DNA of 31,676 bases, from the NCBI GenBank assembly GCA_020848015.1, contig JADLBA010000062.1:1-31676 (forward strand), written 5' to 3'. Under the pieces are notes generated by a model. That model was not told where the DNA came from. It ran no database searches and was given only the letters and a program-made list of their open reading frames with translations. The position numbers and the translations under genes are program-made. The stretch is from Crocinitomicaceae bacterium. GTDB taxonomy: Bacteria > Bacteroidota > Bacteroidia > Flavobacteriales_D > Sanyastnellaceae. Of this stretch, positions 1-7,993 are shown piece after piece. Within the stretch, counting starts at the first letter, position 1. The number at the start of each line of letters is the position of its first letter.

Positions 1-1776
1 AACAATATCGGTGCATATTGCGACGGGATGGAGCCAGTGTCATTCACCGGTGGATATTCTAACCCTGCTGATGGAAATGCTACTATTTACCTGTTATCCA
101 GCAGCAATTTTGGTTGGCAGGGGTCTTACCTTCTAGTCACGGTGACGCACCCTGATAATAGCACCGATCAATACACTTTTACTTCCGGCAATACATTTAC
201 TATCGCTAATGCCCCTATTTCAGTCAATGATCAGATATGCATCAATTATGTTTCTTCTGGGGTAGGAGATGCCAATAATACCGTCTGGATATTTAACTGT
301 AGTAACCAGGGTCAAACCATCATTGGGCCAGGGCTTACGCAGGGGCAGATTTGGTGTGGAACATCTGGTTGTACGGCACAGCCGCTGAACGGAACATGGA
401 CTGTATCAGGACCAAATGGCTGGAGTTTATCGAATACAACCCAATACAACACTGTGTTCACTCCCGCCCAGTACGGGATGTACAATGTGTGCTTCAACGA
501 CCCTGCTTGTAGCATCAATCATTGCTACCAGTTAGAATATACACAGCCCCCTACACTGAGTATGAGTCCTGGAAATGATGTGTTGCTCTGCAACAATGAA
601 ACTACATCAATCAATTTAAATACTTCGGATATTGGAGGAACAGGGACAGTTTCCTGGTCGGGAACAGGTGTGACTGCTTCACCCAACGGATTATCGGCGG
701 TGGCGGGACCTTATTCCAATTATACCTCTACTACTGTGATGGCAACCCTTTCCAATGGCTGCGGATCAGCGACCGACTCATTCCTTCTCGAATATCAGCC
801 CAATGTTCCGGAGCCGGTATTGACGGATCAGTTAATTTGCAGTGGATCGTCTATCGTACTCGATCCGGTTCCTTCTAACGAGGATAACCCCAACATTCAA
901 TACGACTGGTCTCCCAATGCAACTGGTTCTACCTATAATGTCACCCAATCCGGAACCTACAGTGTAATGGTTTCCAATGATTGTGATCAATCAGGTACCG
1001 CGACTTCTTTTGTTACACTTGTGCCGCCGGCGACACTCGGAGAAGTACCAGAAGTGACTATTCTCGAATGTGACCAACAGTCGGTAGTACTTACTGTGGG
1101 TGTTCCTTCTGGTTATTCTATTCAGTGGGACAATGGAAGCAGTGAGTCTTCTATCACGGCTACTGAAACCGGCAATTACTGCTTTGAAGTAACCGATACG
1201 CAAGGATGCAACACTCTTGTGGAAGGTTGCAGTAATGTGATCATTAGTTCTGCTCCGCAGGCATTCCCCGGCGATTCAAATACCAAGCTGCTTTGTCCGG
1301 GTGAATGTGAGGAACTCGATCTCGGATCAATATCCGGCACATCGTATAGTTGGATTACCAACTGCGAGGATTATATCGTTGCGTCTGAAGAGTCTTCGGT
1401 TAGTATCTGTAGTGATCAGATTCCGGCACTTTGTCTTGGTGATGCTATCAGCATTGTGGGAACTATTTCTAATGCTTGCGGTTCTTCTTCTTCGGAATGG
1501 ATCGTACAGGCTAATCTGTGTGAGTTGACCGTTCCGAACGTGTTTACGCCTAATGCTGATAGCCTCAATGCGCATTTCTTTATCCAAGGGCTTGAAAACT
1601 ATCCTGGAACGCAGGTGAAGATTTTTAACCGCTGGGGCGGAGAGATATTCAGCAGTAGTAATTATAAAAATGACTGGGGACCTGCGGATCTTTCAGAAGG
1701 AACTTATTTTTATACGATACTTCTTCCTTATGGAAATAGAAAAACGCGGGAAGGGACATTTACCGTTCTCAGATAG
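1..1776 (+). CDS. Secreted protein with T9SS type B (gliding motility-associated) C-terminal domain, 5' partial
   Basis: The reading frame is open to the left edge of the window, so the N-terminus and signal peptide are missing; about 591 residues are visible. Most of the visible part is Ser/Thr/Gly/Asn-rich beta-sandwich-like sequence with regularly spaced cysteines, reading as several Ig- or PKD-like repeats of about 80-90 residues. The last 85 residues (about 1522-1773) begin with VPNVFTPNADSLN, contain KIFNRWGGEIF and end in GTYFYTILLPYG...REGTFTVLR. That is the classic CHU_C/gliding motility-associated C-terminal domain, which directs export by the type IX secretion system and retention at the cell surface. 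Function beyond a surface or adhesin-like role cannot be read from the sequence. The sorting domain call is firm; the repeat fold is inferred from composition. Confidence 0.9.
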   Translation, partial: NNIGAYCDGMEPVSFTGGYSNPADGNATIYLLSSSNFGWQGSYLLVTVTHPDNSTDQYTFTSGNTFTIANAPISVNDQICINYVSSGVGDANNTVWIFNCSNQGQTIIGPGLTQGQIWCGTSGCTAQPLNGTWTVSGPNGWSLSNTTQYNTVFTPAQYGMYNVCFNDPACSINHCYQLEYTQPPTLSMSPGNDVLLCNNETTSINLNTSDIGGTGTVSWSGTGVTASPNGLSAVAGPYSNYTSTTVMATLSNGCGSATDSFLLEYQPNVPEPVLTDQLICSGSSIVLDPVPSNEDNPNIQYDWSPNATGSTYNVTQSGTYSVMVSNDCDQSGTATSFVTLVPPATLGEVPEVTILECDQQSVVLTVGVPSGYSIQWDNGSSESSITATETGNYCFEVTDTQGCNTLVEGCSNVIISSAPQAFPGDSNTKLLCPGECEELDLGSISGTSYSWITNCEDYIVASEESSVSICSDQIPALCLGDAISIVGTISNACGSSSSEWIVQANLCELTVPNVFTPNADSLNAHFFIQGLENYPGTQVKIFNRWGGEIFSSSNYKNDWGPADLSEGTYFYTILLPYGNRKTREGTFTVLR

Positions 1777-2084
1777 AGCATTGTGGAGAGTACCGTGAAT
1801 GTGCAGGAAATTCAGAGAATAATGATTTGATGTGATCCGGATGGTTATATTTCACTTTTCACCGTCGTTTGCCCGTTGGTTGTGGTTATTCTAAGGGAAA
1901 TAAAATTCTTTTTCAAGATTGTTTGTGTGTGAATATAAGCGGAGCTTTGCACTCTCCTGTTTTTTGAAATTCACCTGCTTTGAACGTATTGATATTTTCC
2001 TGTTTTGTGCGAAGGGACACCCCAGAAAAAAAAGCGGCTAAATTTTAGACTGAAAAGAGGTTTACAATATCTCTTTGCTCGTGA

Positions 2085-2108
2085 TTTTTCACAAGCAATC
2101 TGCTATAA
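2085..2108. repeat. Inverted repeat with 10-base arms and a TTTT loop
   Basis: Arms 2085-2094 (TTGCTCGTGA) and 2099-2108 (TCACAAGCAA) are complementary at 9 of 10 positions around a 4-base T loop. No T-run follows, so it is not a standard intrinsic terminator on the + strand. It lies 17 bases upstream of a candidate radA promoter and could be an operator or an RNA hairpin. It may also be chance. Confidence 0.4.
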
Positions 2109-2124
2109 ACATTATTTGAAAACG

Positions 2125-2154
2125 GGGACTGAATACTGACTTTGTAAATGGTTT
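2125..2154 (+). promoter_or_regulatory. Candidate radA promoter (TTTG, 18-base spacer, TGACTTTG)
   Basis: A -33 type TTTG lies at 2125-2128 and a -7 type box TGACTTTG at 2147-2154, one mismatch from the Bacteroidota consensus TAnnTTTG. The 18-base spacing is acceptable. Transcription would start near 2160, giving a leader of about 265 bases before the preferred radA start. The single mismatch and the long leader keep this tentative. Confidence 0.35.
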
Positions 2155-2426
2155 TAGCAATATCTATAACCTTTTCTGCACTGTATTTCCCTCCCACTGA
2201 ATTAGCCTTCGCCCAACCCAGGTTTTGCTAATGAACGACCAAACTCACACACTACGAAACACCCATCTGTTGTTTACAACCAAACTATAAGGGCATCAGT
2301 CAAGCATGAATTTTTTGAATCTCCGTAAGGAGCCTTGAATTGGCCAATGTTTATTATAAAAATTTCCGAAATTCCTTATCAATGGGAATGTTAGTGCCAT
2401 CTCGCTCTTCTTCCGTAAAATTGCGT

Positions 2427-3788
2427 ATGTCAAAAACGAAAACGGCTTTTTTCTGCCAGAACTGTGGTACTCAGAGTGCCAAATGGATCGGAAAATGCCC
2501 CTCCTGCGGTGAGTGGAATTCCTTTGTAGAGGAGGTAGTCTCACGCGACGATAAAAAGCCTTCAGGTTTTTCTACAAAGAAAAAAAAATCGAAACCACGC
2601 CTGATCTCGGATCTGCAAACCGACACAAAACAGCGCATACCCATACTTGATCAGGAACTTCATCGTGTGCTTGGTGGTGGGCTTGTGCCTGGCAGCCTCA
2701 TTCTCTTTGGCGGGGAGCCCGGTATCGGAAAATCCACACTTATGCTTCAGGTGGCATTGCGACAACTTAATCTCAGCGTTCTGTATGTTTCTGGAGAGGA
2801 AAGCGAAGAACAGATACGGATGCGCGTTGAGCGGCTGGGTATGGACAATCCGCGGTGCTATGTTCTGATGGAAACGGAGTTGGATACTATTCTTGTTCAT
2901 CTTGAAGATGTGCAACCTAATTTGGTGATTATTGATTCTATTCAGACACTTCAGTCAAGCGATATTGACAGTGCGCCTGGAAGCATTTCACAGGTACGGG
3001 ATTGCACCACGCGCCTGATGAAATTTGCGAAGGAAACTCATACGCCTGTTTTCCTCATCGGCCATATTACGAAAGAGGGAACGCTGGCGGGACCTAAAGT
3101 ACTTGAGCACATGGTGGATACTGTTTTGCAGTTTGAAGGCGACCGCCATCATATTTACCGCTTGCTTCGCAGTACTAAAAACCGGTTTGGCTCTACCAAT
3201 GAATTGGGCATTTATGAAATGCAGGGAACCGGATTGCGCGAAGTCGCAAATCCGTCAGAAATACTGATTCACACGCAGAGCGAGCAACTCAGCGGCTCTG
3301 CCATTGCGGCCACGATGGAAGGGTTACGACCCTTGCTGATTGAGATACAGGCTTTGGTGAGCACAGCAGTTTATGGAACACCCCAACGCAACACAACGGG
3401 ATTCGATATTCGCCGGCTGAATATGCTGCTGGCGGTTCTAGAAAAGAGATCGGGATTCCGGCTGGGAATGAAGGATGTGTTTCTCAACATTGCCGGAGGG
3501 ATGAGATTGGAAGATCCGGCAATGGATCTTGCAGTAATCAGCGCTGTCCTTTCTTCCAATGAAGACATCCCCGTTCCCGCGAACTACTGCTTTGCAGGAG
3601 AAGTTGGTCTTAGCGGTGAAATTCGCCCGGTGCCCCGGATTGATCAGCGTATTAATGAAGCGATGAAGCTCGGTATGGAAAAGATATTTGTGTCGAAGCA
3701 CAGTAAAGGTCTGCAGGAAGTGGGAAAGGGTATTCAGATAGTGGCTGTAGGCAAGGTAGAGGAGTTGTTTTCCGAGTTATTCGGATAG
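2427..3788 (+). CDS. radA: DNA repair protein RadA
   Basis: RadA is a RecA-like ATPase that drives branch migration during homologous recombination. The 453-residue product has the full family layout: a four-cysteine zinc finger (Cys10, Cys13, Cys24, Cys27), Walker A GGEPGIGKST with Lys102, a Walker B strand LVIIDS near residue 166, the RadA-specific KNRFG motif at 251-255, and a C-terminal Lon-like domain that includes DLAVISAVLSS. I chose the ATG at 2427 because MSKTKTAFFCQNCG matches the usual RadA N-terminus. A TTG at 2340 in the same frame would add 29 residues unlike the family. Length fits the usual 450-460 residues. The gene appears to be monocistronic; the next gene starts 289 bases downstream behind its own promoter. 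Confidence 0.96.
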   Translation: MSKTKTAFFCQNCGTQSAKWIGKCPSCGEWNSFVEEVVSRDDKKPSGFSTKKKKSKPRLISDLQTDTKQRIPILDQELHRVLGGGLVPGSLILFGGEPGIGKSTLMLQVALRQLNLSVLYVSGEESEEQIRMRVERLGMDNPRCYVLMETELDTILVHLEDVQPNLVIIDSIQTLQSSDIDSAPGSISQVRDCTTRLMKFAKETHTPVFLIGHITKEGTLAGPKVLEHMVDTVLQFEGDRHHIYRLLRSTKNRFGSTNELGIYEMQGTGLREVANPSEILIHTQSEQLSGSAIAATMEGLRPLLIEIQALVSTAVYGTPQRNTTGFDIRRLNMLLAVLEKRSGFRLGMKDVFLNIAGGMRLEDPAMDLAVISAVLSSNEDIPVPANYCFAGEVGLSGEIRPVPRIDQRINEAMKLGMEKIFVSKHSKGLQEVGKGIQIVAVGKVEELFSELFG

Positions 3789-3986
3789 GCAGCCCCATAG
3801 TAGGAAATGGGAGTTCCTGTGCTTCATTTTTTGTGCGCGTAGGTTATCAGATAATAGTTGATGGAGCTATAAAAATTCCTTTTCTTTTGAAAATGGGTAT
3901 AGGAAGACTTTATATCCCAAGTGAAGGGCAATCCAGGTTATTTCCCCCAATTGAGAGCACGAGGTCACAATTACTTACAATTTTTC

Positions 3987-4012
3987 AAGTAAATAAAAGC
4001 ATTTGTTTACTT
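3987..4012. promoter_or_regulatory. Inverted repeat overlapping the ric promoter, candidate operator
   Basis: Perfect 7-base arms AAGTAAA (3987-3993) and TTTACTT (4006-4012) are separated by 12 bases. The -33 TTTG element sits in the loop and the right arm lies within the promoter spacer, a position where a bound repressor would block RNA polymerase. The Rrf2 regulator encoded at the end of the same operon is the obvious candidate binder, by inference only. The arms are AT-rich, so chance is not excluded. Confidence 0.45.
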
Positions 4013-4035
4013 TTATTAAAAAATTACTACCTTTG
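4002..4035 (+). promoter_or_regulatory. Bacteroidota-type promoter of the ric operon
   Basis: TTTG at 4002-4005 and a perfect TAnnTTTG box, TACCTTTG, at 4028-4035, separated by 22 bases. This matches the known primary sigma-factor consensus of Bacteroidota. Transcription should start near 4041, about 37 bases before the ATG at 4078. The leader is A-rich and has no Shine-Dalgarno sequence, as is common in this phylum. Confidence 0.7.
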
Positions 4036-4077
4036 TCCCTGAAAAAATTAGTTCAATAATAAAATACAATAAACAAA

Positions 4078-5049
4078 ATGAGCACAATTGAAGCGACAGA
4101 CAAGAGTGTACTGAATGTAACCTTGATAGAGCCAAGGTTAAAACACCCGACCATTTTTGAATGGTTTGACAACTTAAAAGAAGGCGAAGGTTTCACTATT
4201 CATAACGACCATGATCCCAAGCCGGTGTATTATCAGTTGCTCGGTGAACGCGGCAATATTTTTAGCTGGGAATATTTGGAACAAGGCCCTGAATGGTGGA
4301 AAGTAAAAATCAGCAAGCGTGTAACAGGAGAAAGTGATGAGACAATCGGACAAATGGCCGCCAAAGACTTGCGCAAAGCGCAGGTATTTAAAAAATATGG
4401 ATTGGATTTTTGCTGTGGTGGAAAGAAAACGGTAAAAGAAGCATGTAATGAAAAGGGGTTGGACGTTACCTTGATTGAGCAGGAATTACAACAAACTGAC
4501 AAAGTACAGGACTCTCGCCCGCTTCCATATAATGAATGGAGTCTCGATTTTCTGGCTGACTATATTGTTAACACACACCATGCGTACATACGCAAAAATC
4601 TTCCTGATATTCTGACCTATGCCAACAAAGTTTTCCGTGTTCATGGCCAACGGCATCCTGAATTGGAAAGAGTGTATCAGTTGGTTGAATCGGTTAATGC
4701 TGAGCTTACTTCGCATATGCAAAAGGAAGAGCAGATTTTGTTCTCTTATGTCAAGCAGTTGGTTGCAGCAAAAAATAATCTGAAAAAATTTGAGCAGGGC
4801 GCATTCGGATCAGTTGAGAATCCGATCAATATGATGGAGATAGAGCATGAATCGGTTGGAAACGATCTGAAAGAATTGCGCAAATGCACCAACAACTACT
4901 TACTGCCTGAAGATGCCTGTGCCAGTTATAGCCTGTTGTACCGTATGCTGGATGAATTTGAGAGTGATCTGCATTTGCACATTCACTTAGAGAATAATAT
5001 TCTTTTTCCAAAGGCGATTGAAATGGAAAAATCACTCCGCAACAACTGA
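4078..5049 (+). CDS. ric: DUF2249-fused Ric/YtfE/ScdA-type di-iron protein
   Basis: Ric-family proteins (RIC, repair of iron centres) act in the cytoplasm after nitric oxide or oxidative damage to Fe-S proteins. Residues about 14-80 form a DUF2249 domain (VTLIEPRLKHPTIFEWFDNL). Residues about 88-130 form the ScdA_N/DUF542 domain with its conserved CCGG at 112-115. Residues about 155-318 are a hemerythrin-like four-helix bundle whose likely di-iron ligands are His167 or His168, His193, His213, Glu217, His257, His301 and Glu305. At 323 residues it is about 100 longer than E. coli YtfE because of the N-terminal DUF2249. It is first in a six-gene same-strand cluster; the next gene starts 8 bases after its stop. 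The core identity is firm; the role of the fused DUF2249 is unknown. Confidence 0.92.
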   Translation: MSTIEATDKSVLNVTLIEPRLKHPTIFEWFDNLKEGEGFTIHNDHDPKPVYYQLLGERGNIFSWEYLEQGPEWWKVKISKRVTGESDETIGQMAAKDLRKAQVFKKYGLDFCCGGKKTVKEACNEKGLDVTLIEQELQQTDKVQDSRPLPYNEWSLDFLADYIVNTHHAYIRKNLPDILTYANKVFRVHGQRHPELERVYQLVESVNAELTSHMQKEEQILFSYVKQLVAAKNNLKKFEQGAFGSVENPINMMEIEHESVGNDLKELRKCTNNYLLPEDACASYSLLYRMLDEFESDLHLHIHLENNILFPKAIEMEKSLRNN

Positions 5050-5057
5050 TTCTTGCC

Positions 5058-5876
5058 ATGCAAACAAAATCAGCTCCTATCAAACGCAGCGAAGTGCTTG
5101 TGAGGTTCTCGCAGGAACATCATTTCGGATTGTTGTTGTGTTGGAAAATCAGACAAGGCATTAATAACAATATTGCGCCTCAAAGAATTGCCGCGTTCAT
5201 TTCATTTGTTTTCGAAAACGAATTAAAGCGACATTTCAGGGAAGAGGAGTCATTATTGTTTATAAAATTGGATGAAACCAACCCATTGCGTGATAGGGCT
5301 TTGCAGGAGCATCAAATCATCAGTAATTTGATGGCGACTATTAGTTCGGGGGATCAGAGTTATGATGTGTTGAATGAATTTGCCAACACCTTGGAAAAGC
5401 ACATTCGTTTTGAAGAAAGAACCTTGTTCAATGAATTGCAGAGCCAATGGGGCGATGCAGAGTTGACTGAACCGATTGTAAAGCATAAGACGAAGCCTGC
5501 TGATATAGGTGAAACATGGCACGATAAATTTTGGTTATCTAATAATCATCTTTCAGAAAATAAAATAACTCCCGTTGCTATGGAATGGGAAGAAGGAGCG
5601 GTAAAAGGATTTTCAGCAAAGAAATTGCTGATGCGTGAAAATGGCGCAATGAAGTTGGTTAAGGTCGCTCCTTCTTCCTCCTATCCCGAACACATTCATC
5701 CTGATAAAACTGAGTTTGCTTATGTAGTGAAAGGCACTCCTCGCTTTGTGGTTGGTAAGGATGAATTTTTAGCGATCCCGGATGAATTTTACATTTTTCC
5801 CACAAATACAAAACACGCGATTATTAATACAACGGATAGCGATTGCGTATTGCTGATTGGCAGTATTAAAGATTAA
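5058..5876 (+). CDS. Hemerythrin-cupin fusion protein
   Basis: The 272-residue product joins two metal-binding folds. Residues about 10-130 are a hemerythrin-like bundle with His21/His22, His59 and Glu63 (HFREE), His85, and His115 and Glu119 (HIRFE) as likely di-iron ligands. Residues about 182-270 are a cupin barrel that keeps the complete metal signature: His212, His214 and Glu219 in HIHPDKTEF followed by Gly226, then His253 with Asn257 in KHAIIN. There is no signal peptide, so it is cytoplasmic. It sits 8 bases after ric and 10 bases before the next start, clearly co-transcribed. Plausible roles are NO or oxygen binding, sensing or detoxification. The domain calls are strong; the reaction is not known to me. 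Confidence 0.85.
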   Translation: MQTKSAPIKRSEVLVRFSQEHHFGLLLCWKIRQGINNNIAPQRIAAFISFVFENELKRHFREEESLLFIKLDETNPLRDRALQEHQIISNLMATISSGDQSYDVLNEFANTLEKHIRFEERTLFNELQSQWGDAELTEPIVKHKTKPADIGETWHDKFWLSNNHLSENKITPVAMEWEEGAVKGFSAKKLLMRENGAMKLVKVAPSSSYPEHIHPDKTEFAYVVKGTPRFVVGKDEFLAIPDEFYIFPTNTKHAIINTTDSDCVLLIGSIKD

Positions 5877-5886
5877 ATGCTTCAAT

Positions 5887-6696
5887 ATGGATGTAATAAA
5901 TGCCAATACAAAAATTGCTTCTATTCTGAAACAGCATCCCGGTGCCTTAGAGGCCATCATAAGTATTTCGCCCAAATTCAACAAACTTCGGAATCCGCTG
6001 ATGCGCAAGTTGATCGCTTCGAGAGCCTCCATATTCATGGCGAGTAAAATGGGCGGATGTACGGTAGATGATTTTTTTAAAAAACTTCAACCGCTCGGAT
6101 TCTCTATTGATAATACAGCCGCTGTTGAAGAAAATGCTGAGATGAAAGAATTGCCGGGCTTTATGAGAAATATTTCTGAAGGTGCTATTGTTGAACTGGA
6201 TGTACGCAGTGTGTTGGATGGCGGAGAGGACCCTTTGAAACTAATTCTTGAAAAAACCAAGCAGCTAAAGACTCAACAAATTCTTAAGCTCGTAAATAGT
6301 TTTGAACCCATTCCGCTTATTCAGTTATTGGAGAAGCAAGGTTATGAAACTTTTTCAGAAACCATTAACGATAATCTGGTTTATACTTATTTTTTCAAAA
6401 GTGAAAATTCTGCATCTCCGGAGCCACAATTGAATAACACTGCCGGCGATTGGGAGAACGTGCTTGCACAATTTGAGGGAAAAACAAAAGATGTAGATGT
6501 ACGTGCTCTTGAGATGCCTTTGCCAATGCTTACTATTTTAGATGAGATGGATAAGTTACCGGCGGGGCATTGCCTTTTCGTATATCACAAACGTATTCCT
6601 GTTTTTCTCCTGCCCGAATTGAAGGAAAGAAAATTTGAATATCGCATTAACGAAATCACAGACGGCGAAGTTCATCTTTTAATTTTCCGCCACTGA
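5887..6696 (+). CDS. DUF1858 domain protein with tandem DUF2249 domains
   Basis: The 269-residue product has three parts: an N-terminal DUF1858 domain (about 1-72, ending near GGCTVDDFFKKLQPLGF), a first DUF2249 (about 101-170, ELDVRSVLDGGEDPLKLILEKT) and a second DUF2249 (about 202-267, DVRALEMPLPMLTILDEMDKL). These small domains commonly co-occur with Ric and hemerythrin proteins in denitrifying or NO-exposed bacteria; their chemistry is not established. I prefer the ATG at 5887, 10 bases after the previous stop. An in-frame TTG at 5857 would overlap the upstream gene by 20 bases and add ten residues. The next gene begins 1 base after this stop, indicating translational coupling. A regulatory or electron/sulfur-carrier role is possible but inferred. 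Confidence 0.8.
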   Translation: MDVINANTKIASILKQHPGALEAIISISPKFNKLRNPLMRKLIASRASIFMASKMGGCTVDDFFKKLQPLGFSIDNTAAVEENAEMKELPGFMRNISEGAIVELDVRSVLDGGEDPLKLILEKTKQLKTQQILKLVNSFEPIPLIQLLEKQGYETFSETINDNLVYTYFFKSENSASPEPQLNNTAGDWENVLAQFEGKTKDVDVRALEMPLPMLTILDEMDKLPAGHCLFVYHKRIPVFLLPELKERKFEYRINEITDGEVHLLIFRH

Positions 6697-6697
6697 T

Positions 6698-7993
6698 ATG
6701 TTTGGAGTACCTGCCGGCAACCCCGAAACGAAAACAACTTCCTACAAAGTTGTGGTTCCCTTTTATATTTATGCTTCTCTTTCTTTCCTCGTGGCGTGTG
6801 TCTTATTATTTACTTCGAAGGATGTATTTCTTGGACACTATTTCCAACCCCGTATTTTGGCCATCACGCATACTATGGCATTGGGATGGGCTACGATGAT
6901 GATATTGGGAGCAAGCCATCAAATGGTACCCGTTTTAATTGAAGGAAAACTGTATAGCGAGAAACTTGCTTATGTTTCTTTCATTCTTGCCGCCATAGGA
7001 ATTCCCCTGCTTGTTTATAGTTTTTATGTATTCGATATGCAGGCTCCCGCGAAATGGGGAGGGCGATTAGTAGTACTTTCTTTTCTCGCCTATCTAATAA
7101 ATATGGCGAAGAGTATAATGAAAGGTAAAAGCAAAAATATTCATGCCGTATTTGTTTTTACTTCGGTATTCTGGCTATTAATTACTACGTTGTTCGGATT
7201 GTTATTGGTGTATAATTTTACTACTCCATTAGTAAATAAAGATTCGATACATTATCTTACTCTTCATGCGCATGCAGGAATTGTTGGATGGTTTTTGCTT
7301 TTAGTAATTGGAATTGCCTCGCGGCTTATTCCTATGTTCTTGATTTCAAAATATACTAATGCTAAGTTGCTGTGGATTATTTTTTATTTGATAAATACTG
7401 CTGTACTTCTTTACATACTTATTTTTTATAACGATTTCGGCATAAAGGGAATCGCATTTATTCCGGGTGTCCTTGTGTTATTCGCTGTTGCACTGTTTAT
7501 TTACTATTGCCGGCAGGCATACATACAGCGGCTCAGAAAGCAAATAGATGAGCCGATGAAAATATCACTGTTATCCGTTGCCATGCTCCTGCTACCTGTC
7601 TTGTTGTTATTTATTATTATCGGGTTACTGTATTTTACTGCGGGCGATAAAATCAATCTGATACTGGGCTATGGCTTTTTAACTTTCTTCGGATGGCTTA
7701 CTGCAATTATTCTCGGCATGACATTTAAGACCCTGCCATTCATTGTTTGGAATAAAGTTTACCATCACCGGGCAGCATTAGGAAAAACTCCCAGTCCAAG
7801 AGATATGTTTAATCACCCTGTTATTAAAGTAATGGGAATTTCTTATTTAGCAGGATTCATCTTTTTTGTTGTGGGGATTTTAGCATCTTGTATTGTGTTA
7901 TTGAACGCCGGATCCATTCTTTTAATTCTTACTGCTATTCTCTACAATTGGAATGTTTTTAAAGTAATCAATCATAAAGCTGTTATACAATGA
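6698..7993 (+). CDS. 12-helix haem-copper-oxidase-like (cbb3 subunit I/NnrS-like) membrane protein
   Basis: The 431-residue product is almost entirely transmembrane, with about 12 hydrophobic helices. The motif GW-x6-G-x6-P occurs three times with identical spacing in helices 2, 6 and 10 (Gly63/Gly71/Pro78, Gly197/Gly205/Pro212, Gly332/Gly340/Pro347). Helix 2 carries His58 (ITHTMALGW) and His74; helix 6 carries His190 and His192 (HAHAGIVGW). Helix 10 has Phe327 at the position equivalent to His58 and His192, and no HxH pair. Twelve helices in three arcs with histidines in helices 2 and 6 fit the oxidase subunit I superfamily, but catalytic ligands seem incomplete. It starts 1 base after the previous stop and overlaps the next start by 4 bases (ATGA). 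A role in NO or haem/copper chemistry is inferred from its neighbours. Confidence 0.75.
   Translation: MFGVPAGNPETKTTSYKVVVPFYIYASLSFLVACVLLFTSKDVFLGHYFQPRILAITHTMALGWATMMILGASHQMVPVLIEGKLYSEKLAYVSFILAAIGIPLLVYSFYVFDMQAPAKWGGRLVVLSFLAYLINMAKSIMKGKSKNIHAVFVFTSVFWLLITTLFGLLLVYNFTTPLVNKDSIHYLTLHAHAGIVGWFLLLVIGIASRLIPMFLISKYTNAKLLWIIFYLINTAVLLYILIFYNDFGIKGIAFIPGVLVLFAVALFIYYCRQAYIQRLRKQIDEPMKISLLSVAMLLLPVLLLFIIIGLLYFTAGDKINLILGYGFLTFFGWLTAIILGMTFKTLPFIVWNKVYHHRAALGKTPSPRDMFNHPVIKVMGISYLAGFIFFVVGILASCIVLLNAGSILLILTAILYNWNVFKVINHKAVIQ

Larger units (their letters stand above)
1777..2426. other. Long gene-free stretch upstream of radA
   Basis: About 650 bases separate the first gene from the likely radA start. 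I find no convincing protein-coding frame, no tRNA-like cloverleaf and no intrinsic terminator with a T-run. The stretch holds a near-perfect hairpin (2085-2108) and a plausible Bacteroidota promoter (2125-2154), listed separately. A TTG at 2340 could extend the radA frame upstream, but that extension does not resemble RadA. Confidence 0.5.

Noticed and set aside
2340..2426. Upstream TTG extension of radA
   Set aside because: The 29 extra residues do not resemble RadA, whereas the ATG at 2427 gives the standard family N-terminus.
3794..3811. Short hairpin CCCAT/ATGGG after radA as a terminator
   Set aside because: Only five base pairs and the nearest T-run is about 15 bases away.
3833..4042. 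A 69-codon open frame between radA and ric
   Set aside because: It overlaps the ric promoter and operator-like repeat, has no recognisable domain and no plausible ribosome-binding site; composition looks non-coding.
6698..7993. Functional nitric oxide reductase (NorB) or cbb3 oxidase subunit I
   Set aside because: The helix-10 HxH pair and the helix-7 HH pair expected for the active site are missing, so only a superfamily-level call is safe.
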